A stretch of 33,011 nt of DNA from Candidatus Kapaibacterium sp. (GTDB lineage: Bacteria > Bacteroidota > Ignavibacteria > Kapaibacteriales > Kapaibacteriaceae), in assembly GCA_030833725.1 (NCBI GenBank), contig JAURGP010000023.1, positions 1 through 33,011 on the forward strand. Direction: 5' to 3'. Positions 32,384 through 33,011 of the stretch are shown here, piece after piece (within the stretch, counting starts at the first letter, position 1; each line of letters opens with the position of its first letter). A program made the position numbers and the translations under genes. A model generated the notes under the pieces. That model searched no databases. It was not told the DNA's origin and saw only the letters and a list, made by a program, of their open reading frames with translations.

Positions 32384-33011
32384 ATGCAGCGGTTATTCGA
32401 GTTCGTTGTACGGTATCGGAACTACATCACCCTGGCCCTCCTGGTGGTCATCTCGTTTTCGCTCATGAGTGTGGGAGAACTGTCTCGGTTAGGGGGCTTT
32501 CGAGCAGTGGTTGTGGGCTCGATTGGCTGGATGCAGTCTGTGTTTGCATGGGTACCCAATCCCGTAGCGTTGCAAAGCGAGAATACGGCACTCCGCGAAC
32601 TGAACTTGCAGTTATCGATAGAGTCCGCGCGCTATAGGCAGGCCATGGTGGAAAATGCCACCTTACGGAGCATGCTGGAGCTCCTTCCGCACACGGACTA
32701 CTCCATGATTGCTGCCGACGTTGTCGGTAAGACCACCGCTGAACTCCGCAACTTTGCGACCATTAACCGTGGCAGTGTCCACGGCGTCGAAATGGGCATG
32801 CCCTGCATCACTGATGCAGGACTGGTTGGGATCGTCGTTGGCACATCCGAGAACTATGCCGTGATTCGCCTGTTGGAGAATCGGGATACACGGATTGCGG
32901 CGCGCGTCCATCGCTCATCGGTAGATGGCATCGTTCACTGGCAGGGAGACGCCTTCCTGTCGCTGAAGGATGTCCCCAAGAATGCCGACGTCAAAGCAGG
33001 GGATGTGGTCG
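32384..33011 (+). CDS. mreC: Rod shape-determining protein MreC, 5' part
   Basis: The gene runs off the window end after 209 codons. The product begins with a short cytoplasmic tail and one transmembrane helix (YITLALLVVISFSLMSVG, about 13-31). A periplasmic coiled coil follows (ALQSENTALRELNLQLSIESARYRQAMVENATLRSML, about 62-100). The start of the beta-barrel MreC domain has VVGKTTAELRNFATINRGSVHGVEMGMPCITDAGLVGIVV and RVHRSSVDGIVHW. MreC is the periplasmic scaffold linking MreB with MreD and the PBP2/RodA elongasome. Confidence 0.94.
   Translation, partial: MQRLFEFVVRYRNYITLALLVVISFSLMSVGELSRLGGFRAVVVGSIGWMQSVFAWVPNPVALQSENTALRELNLQLSIESARYRQAMVENATLRSMLELLPHTDYSMIAADVVGKTTAELRNFATINRGSVHGVEMGMPCITDAGLVGIVVGTSENYAVIRLLENRDTRIAARVHRSSVDGIVHWQGDAFLSLKDVPKNADVKAGDVV

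Noticed and set aside
1-33011. CRISPR arrays, transposases, phage genes, rRNA, riboswitches
   Set aside because: I looked for spaced direct repeats, DDE or serine recombinase motifs, phage structural genes, conserved rRNA segments and known riboswitch-like leaders, and saw none.

Overview
This 33 kb window is a gene-dense chromosomal segment (about 57-60% G+C by eye) holding mostly housekeeping genes and almost no intergenic space. I infer a member of the Bacteroidota/Chlorobiota (FCB) superphylum, perhaps near Kapabacteria or Ignavibacteria. The evidence is a PorX-type response regulator with a PglZ domain (the type IX secretion regulator), a Rho factor with an RG-rich N-terminal extension, Bacteroidota-type -7 promoter boxes (TAnnTTTG), few Shine-Dalgarno sequences, and a [4Fe-4S] N7-bearing NuoG typical of menaquinone users. 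No phage, insertion sequence, CRISPR array or rRNA is visible.

Layout. 1-209 is the 3' end of pdxH. 198-2317 (minus) is a two-gene peptide-type ABC permease operon. 2347-2700 (minus) is yraN, divergent from ruvA and a HisA-like gene overlapping it by ATGA (2726-4152). 4174-4749 (minus) is a small outer-membrane barrel. 4835-8221 is nuoG-nuoH-nuoI, followed by lemA and a DUF2207 gene (8243-10493). 10525-11826 (minus) is a clpB that stops after the first AAA domain. Then on the plus strand come a PaaI thioesterase, porX, tsaE, a class I aminotransferase and an AlkD-like glycosylase (11898-16359). A CDF metal transporter and rho lie on the minus strand (16409-18743). A small secreted protein follows, then tRNA-His, then a four-gene run: GH57 branching enzyme, UbiA-type DPPR synthase, DprE1 and DprE2 (19411-24120). 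The minus-strand cluster ftsH-hpt-tilS-dusB occupies 24139-28860. The window ends with a GT4 glycosyltransferase, a MATE transporter (minus), mreB and the start of mreC. No gene-free stretch exceeds 300 bases.

Functional themes. The DPPR synthase/DprE1/DprE2 run would make polyprenyl-phosphoryl-D-arabinose, a donor best known from mycobacterial arabinan synthesis. It sits behind a glucan branching enzyme and apparently under a tRNA promoter. nuoGHI is a fragment of the complex I operon. mreBC starts the cell-shape operon. tilS, hpt and ftsH keep a linkage seen in many bacteria.

The least expected signals are not genes. (1) The exact decamer GTAGGGGGCT occurs eight times on both strands, in several reading frames, although about 0.06 occurrences would be expected by chance. 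(2) At five genes a perfect TAnnTTTG box ends only 4-6 nt before the start codon, predicting leaderless mRNAs; two of these boxes stand back to back between dusB and the GT4 gene. (3) A HisA-fold protein has lost the equivalent of a catalytic aspartate and one phosphate-binding loop. (4) ClpB is cleanly truncated. (5) Short in-frame tandem repeats occur in the GH57 and tsaE genes.
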